Source: Bacteroidales bacterium
Lineage (GTDB): Bacteria; Bacteroidota; Bacteroidia; Bacteroidales; F082
Direction of reading: 5' to 3'
Length of the DNA: 39,544 nt
NCBI GenBank assembly: GCA_017651645.1
Contig: JAGCCO010000234.1
Coordinates: 1 to 39,544, forward strand
Numbering within the stretch: position 1 is the first letter of the stretch; each line of letters starts with the position of its first letter. This document shows positions 6,178 through 16,600 of the stretch, in pieces. Below the pieces are notes generated by a model that was not told where the DNA came from, searched no databases, and worked only from the letters and a program-made list of their open reading frames with translations. A program made the translations under genes and the position numbers.

Positions 6178-7557
6178 ATGGAAAAGACTCCTTTCTTCCA
6201 CGCCCTGAAAATCGACGAAGACACTTGTATAGGCTGCTCACGCTGCATGAAGATCTGCCCTACCGAGGCATTGCGCGTGCGCGACGGCAAGGCTGTCCTC
6301 CTTCCCGACCGTTGCGTCGACTGCGGCAACTGCTTCAAGGTGTGCCCCACCCGTTCCATCTTCATCGACCAGGATGACTTCGAGGATATCTTCAACTTTC
6401 CCATCCGCGTGGCTTTGGTGCCTGCGGTCTTCATGGGCCAGTTCCCTAACGACATCACCGTGTCGCGTATCTACGGCATCCTCAAGGATCTGGGCTTCAC
6501 CCATGTGTTGGAAACCGAGTCTTCCATTCCGATTTATACGGCAGCCAAGAACAAATACGCCGCCGAGAACCCCGACATCAGACCGCTCATCTCGACCTTC
6601 TGTCCGGCCATCGTGCGCCTCATCCAGGTGAAGTTCCCAGGCTTGACCGAGAACCTCATCCCCTTGCGCGCGCCGCTCGACATCTCGGCCATGTACATTC
6701 GTCGCAAGATCAAAGCGGAACTAGAGGTGAAAGATGACCAAATTGGCATCTTCTACATCACCCCATGCGCGGCCAAGATTGCTGCTGTGAAGCGACCTGT
6801 AGGCGAAGAGAAATCCTTGGTCGACGGTGTCATCAATATGGACTCCTTATATAATCGTGTGTATAAGGAAATCAAGAAGCAAGGACACGGATACAAGGAA
6901 CAGAAACTGCCCGTGTCGCAACTCTCCGCTGATGGTGTACTGACCTCACTCACCAACGGCGAACGCCGTCTCTCGGATGCACAGCACTCCTACTCCATCG
7001 ATGAAATCCATAACGTCATCGAGTTCTTGGAGAAGGTGGAAAACGAAGAAATTGAAGATGTCGACTTTCTCGAGCTGCGTGCCTGCGACCAGAGCTGTCC
7101 CGGTGGCATCCTGACCTGTGACAACCGTTTCCTCATTTGTGAGCGTGTGTTTGGTCGCGCCCGCAAGATTGCCGACCGCGAGCGTAAGGGTGAGCAGACC
7201 AAAGACCATGAGCTGGAAGAAGAGCGCAACTACCTGATGCGCCACATGAAGGTCGGCGACATCAATCCACGCTCGATGCTCGTCTTGGACGATAACATCG
7301 CTGTGGCCTTGGAGAAGATGAAGAAGATCGACGAATACCGTGCTCGTCTTCCCCAGACCGACTGTGGCATCTGTGGTGCCCCAACCTGCGATGCCTTAGC
7401 CCACGACATCGTATGCGAAGACGCCGAGTTAACCGACTGCGTCTTCATCCAGCGCAACCTCGAAGCCCGTGGCAACATGGACGTGCAGGAATCCCTCAAA
7501 ATCATGGAGGTGATTTGGGGCAAGGCGAAGATGAATGACTATGTGAAGAAGAAATAA
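6178..7557 (+). CDS. [FeFe]-hydrogenase-like protein of the sensory (HydS) type
   Basis: A 459-residue cytoplasmic iron-sulfur protein. Two [4Fe-4S] ferredoxin motifs come first (Cys17/20/23/27 and Cys46/49/52/56). The H-cluster domain (about 75-330) follows with all four ligand cysteines: Cys142 in motif L1 (TFCPAIVRLI), Cys197 in L2 (TPCAAK), Cys303 and Cys307 in L3 (RACDQSCPGG). The cysteine before the L1 ligand, which relays protons in catalytic enzymes (TSCCP), is Phe141 here, and the methionines of L2 and L3 are Thr and Arg. A C-terminal Fe-S domain (LPQTDCGICGAPTC, 391-404) replaces the PAS domain of some sensory hydrogenases. It matches TM1421/HydS-type proteins thought to sense H2 or redox state. 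It is last in the DRTGG-PHP-GHKL-RsbW operon, consistent with signalling rather than bulk hydrogen turnover. Confidence 0.88.
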   Translation: MEKTPFFHALKIDEDTCIGCSRCMKICPTEALRVRDGKAVLLPDRCVDCGNCFKVCPTRSIFIDQDDFEDIFNFPIRVALVPAVFMGQFPNDITVSRIYGILKDLGFTHVLETESSIPIYTAAKNKYAAENPDIRPLISTFCPAIVRLIQVKFPGLTENLIPLRAPLDISAMYIRRKIKAELEVKDDQIGIFYITPCAAKIAAVKRPVGEEKSLVDGVINMDSLYNRVYKEIKKQGHGYKEQKLPVSQLSADGVLTSLTNGERRLSDAQHSYSIDEIHNVIEFLEKVENEEIEDVDFLELRACDQSCPGGILTCDNRFLICERVFGRARKIADRERKGEQTKDHELEEERNYLMRHMKVGDINPRSMLVLDDNIAVALEKMKKIDEYRARLPQTDCGICGAPTCDALAHDIVCEDAELTDCVFIQRNLEARGNMDVQESLKIMEVIWGKAKMNDYVKKK

Positions 7558-7577
7558 GCAAACAAATCAACACACAA

Positions 7578-7609
7578 AAACGGCCGCTCTCAAACGAGAG
7601 TGGCCGTTT
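7578..7609. terminator. Bidirectional terminator between the hydrogenase operon and the C25 peptidase gene
   Basis: A 14-nt arm (7578-7591) pairs with 7596-7609 around an AAAC loop. On the plus strand the single non-standard pair is G-U; on the minus strand it is A-C. The minus strand has the better T run (five T). It lies 20 nt past both stop codons. It belongs to a family of five near-identical hairpins in this window. Confidence 0.8.
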
Positions 7610-7628
7610 CTTAAGTTGAGGAAACTGA

Positions 7629-10600
7629 TTATTTCGCATTTATGGAGAAGACCAGGGTCTTCGTTTCGGTGCTGTTGGAATAGTACATGTAGCCTTGGCC
7701 GGGTTGCAGGGTCGTCAATCCGCCAAACCACACTTCACCGTCGAAGGTTGTGTAGGAACCTCTTCCCTTCAATTCGTCGTTCTCCTCGGCTTCGAAGTTG
7801 GCAAAGACATCCGCAACGTTCATTTCCATGGCGCTGGGGAATCCGATCCAGTTCCAACCAGGATTAATGGTGATTTCATGGTTCACAGGATTGGCGGGCA
7901 GGCCTTCCAGCGCTATCGTGCAATCATTAGCGACATAGATCATGTACATGTTTTCACTCTCAATCCCTGTCAGATTGCCAAACCACATTTCCTCTTCATC
8001 GTCATATTCGGCATATTGTCCGGTTCTCGCCTTAATCTGTTCGGCATCGTCGCCCAAGGTCTCCTCCAGTATCTGAAGCGCTGTGGCTGGATCCAACTCA
8101 ACGGGCAGACTGAACCAATTCCAGCCGGCATTGCAATATACTGGTTTCCCTAAACGGTTGGACCAGCTAATCGAAGTATCAACTTCTTCGACATAGCCGC
8201 GGATCAACCAAGTGTAGTTGAGATTATACCAGTTAGTACCGTTACCACTATACCAGCGACCATTGGCATCACCTGTATTAGAACATGCAACGGCAGGATA
8301 GGCAACTCCTTGGTTATAGAAGGTAATCCAAAGGTTTTGAGTGGCATCAATGGGAATCAAATAATCCAAATCAATCTCCATAAAAGTACCGTTTCCAAGC
8401 ATATTGAAATCTTGAGTGACAACAGGCATACCTGAAGGAACAGTTCCGCCAAGATACACGTTCAGTGTGGTCACGCCAGGATAGGTCGTATATAATGCCA
8501 CTTTTTTCAAATTATAGCCAGAATATGCAGTCAGGGAATCTGATGGTATCATGATCCCCCAATAGAATATGGGTGAAGAAGAGTAGCCCACATTTGTTGT
8601 ATAAGAACCATTGTCGTAATAAAGCCAGCCGTTATCATGGTTCATTCTTGATGGTTCGCCAAAACTATCAATATCGGTGATGTCACCAACAAAATCCGAA
8701 ACACCAATCGTATGATAATTCTCGGCCACGGGGACATTATTCCAATGGATCTCACTTACCTCACCTCTTTCGCCTACCACGCCGACACCATAAGCATAGT
8801 TGCCTGCGGGCAATTCGGCCCATTCGGCATCAATGTACTGGTTCCCAGCTATGTTTTCGGCAATCATCTGCATTCCGCTGCCGTCACAGTTGGCCCGATA
8901 GATGCAGTAGGTCGAACGGTCTGATTCCGTCCCCCAGTCCACTTTTACATACTGGCTATTTGGATTGTTTGCATCAGGATAGTATTGTGCCACGACCTGC
9001 AATGGCTGTGGATTCGCACTGAAATTGGCAACAATAACAGCGTCTTCAATCGCCTTGAAACTGTATTGAGGATTGTAAGAGACTGCTGTGCCATCCTTGG
9101 TCCAGTTGATGAAACGATAACCTACGTAAGGCGTGGCTTTTAAGTTGACGATAGTACCAGCGTCATAGGCACCTGCACCTGCGACAAAACCACCTTCCTC
9201 GGAATCGGCAACCACCGAAATATTAAACTGTACATTGGCATCTTCGCAATCAAGGATAAACTCATATTGGAAACTGGCACTGAGACCTGAGCCATGGTAT
9301 ATCTGAACATCGTTTTCAAACCTGATGTCGAACGAGCATTCACTAATCCATGAGCCAGCAATCCATGTCAGGGTAATATTATTACCCGTTTCGATAGCCC
9401 GGATAAATGAAGCCGACGAACCGCTTCCAATGGTGAACTGCTCAGAATTGCCATTTCCATAGTCAACAACCAAGTAATTGCCATTCCAACCGTCACCGAA
9501 TGAGTCGTGCAAATCGAAATAAACCCTGCACATCGTGCCTTCTATAACAAAGTTAGCCACTAAATCCCTTTCACTATCAACGGTGAAGGAGTAAGTGGCA
9601 TCGTATGAAACCACGGCGCCATCTTCTGTCCAATTCACGAAATAGTAGCCAGCATTGGGAATAGCGGTCAAAGAGCAAGTCGCTCCATAAGCATAATTCC
9701 CGGCGCCACTCACTGTACCGTATTCAGCCGGATTGGCTGTGGCCGTAATCGTATAGGGCAAACCAAGAATGATCTGGTTTTTCACCGACATTAGAGTTCC
9801 ATTGTATACTGAAGGGTTGTAAGGATCATAGTTGGTATTATCGCTGTATATTCGGATGGCTTGGTTGCCATCAGCATTGAAAACACGGCAGGACATATGA
9901 GGCGAGGATGTATAGCTTCCAGAATTATCATCCACAATAAGGGCAAGATTGGATGTGCCGTCATAAGTGAAAGGCGTATCTAAAATAATAGAAGTCCAAT
10001 TGTTTTTATACATTATGACTCTTCCGCTAAATACCATATCAGCCTCTGTGACACTAATCCAATCGTTGGCATTCTCAAAAACCGACTTTTCAGTATGAGT
10101 CATGTAAATCGTATAGGTACGGGTTTCCTGGTTGCCTGCGTTGAAGAAAGCTATGCTTGAGATTTCGCCTGCCATTCCTATTTCGTCAGCGGTGTAGATT
10201 TGCTGCGACAAAGTGTATTTCCAATAGGAATAACTGGGAAGCAAATCGTTCGACATTGATGCATCGCCAATAACAATGCCATGGGACACCCATTCGAATT
10301 CAGCCACATATTCGACATCGGAAGTCACCGTGAAACTATAAGTGGAAAGACCAGAAACCACAGATCCATTCAACGTCCATCTGAGAAACACGTAGCCTGG
10401 ATTGGCTGTAGCGGTAATCGTGGCCGTAGTACCGTAATCATAGGCCCCAGTACCCAACACCGTGCCACCCTCCGTCGGATTAGCAGAGACCGTAATGTTA
10501 AGTGGCAAGGAGAAATTCGCGACCAGGTTGCGGTCAGTTGAAACGGTAAAGGAATAATTGGCATCGGATGACACCACACTTCCATTCTCAGTCCAATACA

Positions 10601-13562
10601 TAAAAGTGTATTCTCCCATGGCCGTCGCAGTAACCACACAGGTTGATCCCGGAACGTATGAACCGGACCCCGTCACCGTTCCTCCTTCTTCCGGATTCGC
10701 CTCAGCAGTAATAATGGTGTTTTTCAGTATCTCTGAACCTTCAACCACCAGGCCACCATCGGCATTCAATGTGAAAGTAATCGGCAGCTGCTCAGATACA
10801 GGACAATTGGATGCTATTACGATATTGAATGTGCATTCAACTTGGGCATTGGTCTCCAGTGTTCCCACCGAATACGTGTTACTACCAAAACTGACATACT
10901 GGCTCGAAGAAGCGATTTGGGCAACGGCATTGGTGGCTTTATAGTGCCCGGTATTCTTAAAGGTAGCGGTGACAGCTATGGTTTCTCCCGGATAGAAAAT
11001 CTCCGGCCACGATACGCCAACATATTCCAGTACAGCCTGAGTAGCCGTGATAGTCACCGCACCTGTCCAAGTATCTGTTCCACAGGTCATGGTGACGTTG
11101 AGGTGGAACTTGGTATTGTCAGGAACACCTTGAGCGATGATGAAACTGAACTCGTTTTCCAATGTGACAACTTGGTTGCTACCCAGCGTTCCAAACTGAC
11201 CGGTACCGTCAACCACTGTCAATCTGTCGTCTGTCGAACTTACCAATACCGTAGTCGTACCTGCCGTGGCTTCTAATCCCACATTCCTGAAGGTCATGCT
11301 GAGCTGAGTCTGCTGATTGACAGGAGTGGCATGTGGTGAATAGCTGTCCACCACTATGAAAGAGCCTTCTCCAGGAACGACTTCAATCGTGTCTTCATAT
11401 CGGAGATAGTCTTGACCTGTAACGACGATATGAATGATTGTAGGTGGTACTTGAGGCTCAAACTCCATCACTTGCATATCGCCAGTTGCCGAAGCCACGG
11501 CAAGGATATCCCAGCCACCGTCTTCATTGGCTTTCACCAAGCTGATCATACATCCTTCAGGGGCCGAGACAGAAATGGAACTACTACCAGCGACAATTGC
11601 AGAAGAATGCGCTACATCCATCGTCCTCGGCACTTGGGTGTAAAGCCTTAAGAAGGCATCGCAGTGAGCCGTGAACATCGTGTAAGTAATGTCTTTTGCG
11701 CCATAACCATAGACCCAAGCACATTGCTGTAGGAAATATTTTCCCGCGACATTACCGAAAGCAGGTTGCCAGTTGCCTTCATAGCTTGCGTATGGGCCAT
11801 AGTCAGGAACGAAATCAGGGTCAAATTGGTCATACATACCCCATGCAAAGACATCATTTACATAGGAATACGAGACTTGTGTGGGACCAATACAGCCTAC
11901 AGCACCTGCATTCTGACCGTTGTAAGTACGGCGCATAAAAGCCTCGACAAGGCAGTTGTAATTATAGTCAAACATGCCAGTCTGACAATTAATAGTGTTC
12001 ACAAAAGTCATTTTACCCACATTGTTCATCTGAGCCACATTGTTATTACTGAAGTCAGGTTCACCCCATCCTTGGGCATAACCATGGTCGCGGTGCTGTA
12101 ACAACATGGAACCGCTGTTGACAGCTTCAACAACTTGCGCTCCCGTGCCACCGGTCCATCCTCCTAATTCAGCCGGGCTGGCAGGAAGGTAACCTAGGCC
12201 GTTCGGACCAAAATACTCAACAACTGCGGCTGCGCCTGATTGTGACGACCAAATATCGGCGGGTGCAGGTTCTTCGTATATCTCGTTGATTCGTACAGGA
12301 TGCCTTCCTTGGTTCCTCCAATAGCCTCCGACAACTTCCGAACAGATTTGGAACCAACGCTCGGTTTGCCATCCCAAAGCCGTGATAGGATGGTCGTAGG
12401 TGGATGCATCCATGTTGGGATTGGAATACTCGTATTCAATCTGCTTGCTCACCATCATCTGGGCTTCCGTGGCATTGGCAGCCACAAGACGGGAGAAAAC
12501 CATATCTGGCAGGTTATCGCCCGTAGGATCAGCATAAAAATTGTCGGTGATGCAGTTTCCATAGGTCGATGAATGGTAGGTGTATTCCGCCGGGATACCC
12601 TCTGCCATATTCGAGTTATGGTCGCCAAAAAGCAAAACGGCGACGGGCGGTATCGTCCATGTGTTATAGGCATTGTGGAACCATTCCTTCATTTCATCTG
12701 TGGTGGTAGCCGGCATTTCATCGAGGCGATACACCTTGGTCAGGATGCCTTGGCGCGTGCGGTAGTCCTTCAGTTGGTCGGCATACACAGCCCAGCCATC
12801 GTTGTTAGGTGTGATGATGAGGTATTCGGCACCGTCGGCCTCATCTCGTAGCCATTGTTGCATTCGGGCGGCATAGTCGATGACAGGCAATTGGTCGTAG
12901 TTCATCAATTCAGACGCCAGAATGGGATCCCAATAGGGCGAACGTAGACGGTCGTCACCGAAATGTCCGTTGCCGCCTTCATAGCTTACCGAAAGCTCGA
13001 TGTTGGTATACACCTTCAACTCCTTGGTCACCGGATTATACTGGAACGGCGAAACCGAGACCGCAACGACGTCGACGCCGCGGATGGACGACCGGTCAAT
13101 CGTGAACGGTTGTTCTGGATAGAAGGCGTTTTTCTCATAGACAGATTTGTCTTTCACATAATTGAACTCGGGCACCTCCGATTCGGCTTGGATACGCAAG
13201 GCAGGAGCAATGTCCACATTTCTGACAATCTCGCTCTCGACATGGATTACATTCAGTCTGGCACTTGCCCCTTGTGGAACCGCCAACAGTCGGCTTTCGA
13301 CCGGCAGATTGGGACAGCCTTCCGTATTGGGTAACACCAAGCCTGAAATGTTGATTTCAGACATATCCTCACCACGATAATGAATCGGGCTCAATGAAAA
13401 CTGGCCCAGGTTGTAGCTGACATGCAGCCCGTCCCTGGTCTTCTCGGACAACGAGAAACCCTGCTTTCCCTTTACCGGATAAGTAAAGGTCTGTGCCATC
13501 GCGAGATCTGATAGCATTGCAATCAATACGATGACAACCATGGTTTTAATAATTCTACTCAT
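7629..13562 (-). CDS. Giant secreted C25 (gingipain-like) cysteine peptidase with InlB repeats and GWNW C-terminal domain
   Basis: A 1977-residue protein with a signal peptide (cleavage near AMAQ, residue 24). Residues about 30-230 are a C25 propeptide and about 240-650 the gingipain-like catalytic domain, with the dyad His493 (HRDHGYAQGWG) and Cys526 (TINCQTGMF). An Ig-like domain and CARDB-like domains follow (about 690-945). Then come four InlB-like repeats (about 947-1017, 1020-1090, 1270-1339, 1447-1514), one LPSYSYWKY-type beta module (about 1097-1264), one GDGWNGNYLVV module (about 1340-1440) and a further beta domain (about 1620-1797). The last 170 residues are the duplicated GWNW domain shared by all six island proteins. 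It follows the C10 peptidase gene by 57 nt without a promoter, so they form an operon. Substrate preference (Arg or Lys) cannot be read from the sequence. Confidence 0.9.
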   Translation of the reverse strand: MSRIIKTMVVIVLIAMLSDLAMAQTFTYPVKGKQGFSLSEKTRDGLHVSYNLGQFSLSPIHYRGEDMSEINISGLVLPNTEGCPNLPVESRLLAVPQGASARLNVIHVESEIVRNVDIAPALRIQAESEVPEFNYVKDKSVYEKNAFYPEQPFTIDRSSIRGVDVVAVSVSPFQYNPVTKELKVYTNIELSVSYEGGNGHFGDDRLRSPYWDPILASELMNYDQLPVIDYAARMQQWLRDEADGAEYLIITPNNDGWAVYADQLKDYRTRQGILTKVYRLDEMPATTTDEMKEWFHNAYNTWTIPPVAVLLFGDHNSNMAEGIPAEYTYHSSTYGNCITDNFYADPTGDNLPDMVFSRLVAANATEAQMMVSKQIEYEYSNPNMDASTYDHPITALGWQTERWFQICSEVVGGYWRNQGRHPVRINEIYEEPAPADIWSSQSGAAAVVEYFGPNGLGYLPASPAELGGWTGGTGAQVVEAVNSGSMLLQHRDHGYAQGWGEPDFSNNNVAQMNNVGKMTFVNTINCQTGMFDYNYNCLVEAFMRRTYNGQNAGAVGCIGPTQVSYSYVNDVFAWGMYDQFDPDFVPDYGPYASYEGNWQPAFGNVAGKYFLQQCAWVYGYGAKDITYTMFTAHCDAFLRLYTQVPRTMDVAHSSAIVAGSSSISVSAPEGCMISLVKANEDGGWDILAVASATGDMQVMEFEPQVPPTIIHIVVTGQDYLRYEDTIEVVPGEGSFIVVDSYSPHATPVNQQTQLSMTFRNVGLEATAGTTTVLVSSTDDRLTVVDGTGQFGTLGSNQVVTLENEFSFIIAQGVPDNTKFHLNVTMTCGTDTWTGAVTITATQAVLEYVGVSWPEIFYPGETIAVTATFKNTGHYKATNAVAQIASSSQYVSFGSNTYSVGTLETNAQVECTFNIVIASNCPVSEQLPITFTLNADGGLVVEGSEILKNTIITAEANPEEGGTVTGSGSYVPGSTCVVTATAMGEYTFMYWTENGSVVSSDANYSFTVSTDRNLVANFSLPLNITVSANPTEGGTVLGTGAYDYGTTATITATANPGYVFLRWTLNGSVVSGLSTYSFTVTSDVEYVAEFEWVSHGIVIGDASMSNDLLPSYSYWKYTLSQQIYTADEIGMAGEISSIAFFNAGNQETRTYTIYMTHTEKSVFENANDWISVTEADMVFSGRVIMYKNNWTSIILDTPFTYDGTSNLALIVDDNSGSYTSSPHMSCRVFNADGNQAIRIYSDNTNYDPYNPSVYNGTLMSVKNQIILGLPYTITATANPAEYGTVSGAGNYAYGATCSLTAIPNAGYYFVNWTEDGAVVSYDATYSFTVDSERDLVANFVIEGTMCRVYFDLHDSFGDGWNGNYLVVDYGNGNSEQFTIGSGSSASFIRAIETGNNITLTWIAGSWISECSFDIRFENDVQIYHGSGLSASFQYEFILDCEDANVQFNISVVADSEEGGFVAGAGAYDAGTIVNLKATPYVGYRFINWTKDGTAVSYNPQYSFKAIEDAVIVANFSANPQPLQVVAQYYPDANNPNSQYVKVDWGTESDRSTYCIYRANCDGSGMQMIAENIAGNQYIDAEWAELPAGNYAYGVGVVGERGEVSEIHWNNVPVAENYHTIGVSDFVGDITDIDSFGEPSRMNHDNGWLYYDNGSYTTNVGYSSSPIFYWGIMIPSDSLTAYSGYNLKKVALYTTYPGVTTLNVYLGGTVPSGMPVVTQDFNMLGNGTFMEIDLDYLIPIDATQNLWITFYNQGVAYPAVACSNTGDANGRWYSGNGTNWYNLNYTWLIRGYVEEVDTSISWSNRLGKPVYCNAGWNWFSLPVELDPATALQILEETLGDDAEQIKARTGQYAEYDDEEEMWFGNLTGIESENMYMIYVANDCTIALEGLPANPVNHEITINPGWNWIGFPSAMEMNVADVFANFEAEENDELKGRGSYTTFDGEVWFGGLTTLQPGQGYMYYSNSTETKTLVFSINAK

Positions 13563-13619
13563 AACTCATAACAATTAATTGAACAATTATTTGGTTTTTT
13601 TGAAAACATCTAAATCATC

Positions 13620-16600
13620 CTATTTTGCACCCGATGGGAAAATCAGGGTCTTTGTCACGCTGCTGTTGGAGTAATACATATAGCCTTGGCCGGGCTGCAG
13701 CGTCGTCAAGCCGCCAAACCACGCCTCACCGTCGAAGGTCGTGTAGGGGCCTCTTCCCTTCAGTTCGTCATCCTCCTCGGCCTCGAAGGCGGCAAAGGCT
13801 TCCGCAACACTCATCTCCATGGTGCAGGGGAATCCGATCCAGTTCCAGCCGGGAACGATGGTGATCTCGTGGTATGTGGGACTGACGGGCGTACCTTCCA
13901 GCGCTATCGTGCAATCATTAGCGACATAGATCATGTACATGTTTTCACTCGTGAGCCCTGTCAGATTGCCAAACCACGCCTCCTCTTCATCGTCATATTC
14001 GGTATATTGTCCGTTTCTCGCCTTGATCTGCTCGGCATGGTCGCCCAGGGCCTCCTCCAGCAGTTGAAGGGCAACCACAGGACTCATCTCAAGGGATAGG
14101 CTGACCCAGTTCCAGCCTTCAGATAGCATGACGGTTTGTTGCATGCAGCTTTCCTGAGTATTGGTGAACTGACTCCAATTCTGATCAGATTGATATGCCT
14201 CAGCACTTCCACAAGGTACCCAAACAGGAATTGTCTTTGGCACATTATTAAACGAGTTGGAGTTCATAGTAGGCGGTGTCTCAGAATATAGTATTATTGA
14301 AGTCAAGCCGATGCAGTTAAAGAATGCACTTTCACCTATTGAGGTCACCGATTGGGGGATGATTAGATCACCAGAAAAGCTATGACATCCATAGAATACG
14401 GACTTACCTATTTTGGTCAATGAACTAGGAATGATCAGATCGCCTGTGAGACCATTGCAACTGGAGAAAGCATTATTTCCTATATTGTTCACTGAATTAG
14501 GAATGGTCAGATTGCCTTTGAAACCCGTGCAAAGATAAAAAGCCGCTGTACCTATCGAAGTCACGGAATTGGGAATGGTCAGATTACCTGTGAAGCCAGT
14601 GCATTTAAAGAAAGCAAATTCATCAATTTCGGTCACTGAATTAGGAATAATCAAATCACCCGATAGTCCTCTACAATTATAGAAAGTATAGCCTTCTATC
14701 TTAGTCCATGTACTAGGGATGATTAAATTGCCAGTAAGACTGCTGCAATTATAGAAAACACCAAAGCCCATGGACGTTATGGAATCAGGAATGGTCAAAT
14801 TACCAGAGAACCCGCTGCATGAATAGAAAGCCATTCTTCCTATTTCTGTCACAGAATTGGGAATGGTCAGATCGCCCGTGAAACCGCTGCAACCCCAGAA
14901 AGCAAAATCACCTATCGAGGTCACGGAATTGCCAATGGTCAGCGATCCTGTGAAGCCGCTGCAACCTTCGAAAGCACTTTCGCCTATCGTGGTCACGGAA
15001 TTGGGGATGGTCAGATCACCTGTAAAGCCGCTGCAACCAGAAAAAGCGTAATAGCCTATCGAAGTCACGGAGTTAGGAAGTTTCAGCAATCCAGACAAAC
15101 CACTACAATCTCTGAAAGCATAATTGCTTATCGAAGACAATCCGATGAAATACTGCAATTCCTCAAAAGAGGTGATTTCTGTATTGCCTCTGAACACTTG
15201 CCCAAGACTGCTAACCGCTGCGGCTTCATCATAGCTCAGCTCACCATCACCATTAGTATCCCAATTAGCCACACAGATGGCTTTAACGTTAGCATCGGCA
15301 AAGACAATATTTTCTTCCAATAAATCAAAATGAGCCACCAAATCGCGGTTATAACGTGCCGTAAAGGAATAATTGGAATTAGTGGAAGCAATCCCTCCGT
15401 TTTCTTCCCAATAGCTGAACTCATATCCCTCCTGAGCGATTGCTACAAGCGAAACAATGTCACCATGGGCATAGGTGCCGCCTCCTGATACAGTACCTCC
15501 ATTATCATTGTTTACCGAAACGTTGATAGTATAATTTGTAGTCTCACCTTGAGGATGTATGTTGAAGATAGCGCAGTTATTACCGTTATACTCAAAATAA
15601 GAATAAACCAAATGAACATTAAGTGCTCCTATGGCATAATAGCCATTGCCCTCACCGCTCCATCCCCAATTGAAATGGAAAAATTCATCCTCATCATATC
15701 CATCGCAAACAAAAGCATGGCCTCCAAAAAGATCGGAAAACCCAGCATAAAACACTGGTCTACCCAGATCGAGACAATCTTTGAGTCTGGCTTTCCAAAT
15801 GGCATCGGAATAGTCATCTTGTTGTCTAAAATCCGATTCATCGGAATACATAAAGTAATCTTTCATCGCATATTTAGGTGACGATAAAGAAGCCTCCGAT
15901 GAATAGTTGGAATACTCCATGTCGACCGAAACACCGCAATGCCATAGAAGCGTAGCCACGGCTCCAAGTTGTTCATCATTGCTTGTGCCATCCAGTTGGA
16001 TGGGCATGTTATCCCAATCATAGGTTGTCGCCCCGAAATCCACATATTGTTCAGGATAGCCTGGAGGAGAATAGGAGTGACTACCTGTTCCCTGTTCAGG
16101 GTAGCCCCAATAACGCATGATTTGAGCCATAGCCGTAGCCACACAGCCAGCGTAAACATGGCCACAATCTCCTATCTCATCCTCGGGACACAACGCGTTG
16201 TAATAGCATCCTTGATCCCACAAGTCAGTAATCAATGGCTCCACCGCTCTATCAGAGCGAATATCTATTAGACGTCCTGTAGCTCTCACCATCTCCCATT
16301 GTTGAGTCGTTTGTTCATCAGCACCCAAATGGTTCTTGATGACATGTTCTATCTGTTTTACAAAACCTTGAAGATAGTCCTGCAACTGTATCGGTATGTT
16401 TTCCACATCGAACTGACGTTCTTCGGAATAACCAAGAATGGGTGTGACACAATTGTCGCCTGAGACGATAACAAATCCGGTTGGCGTATTGAAGATATAG
16501 AAAGCAGCTTCGCCGCTGTCAATGCTATAGGTGGCCGCCAACTGCAGGTCATTGACACTTCGCATCTGTGCTTTCCCGTTAGTGTTCATATAGGAGAAGC

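Noticed and set aside
7629..8141. Type A (PNP...) or type B type IX secretion tail at the C-termini
   Set aside because: No PNP-type motif or GxY/K-rich ending; the GWNW duplication is longer and different, so I treat it as a separate domain.
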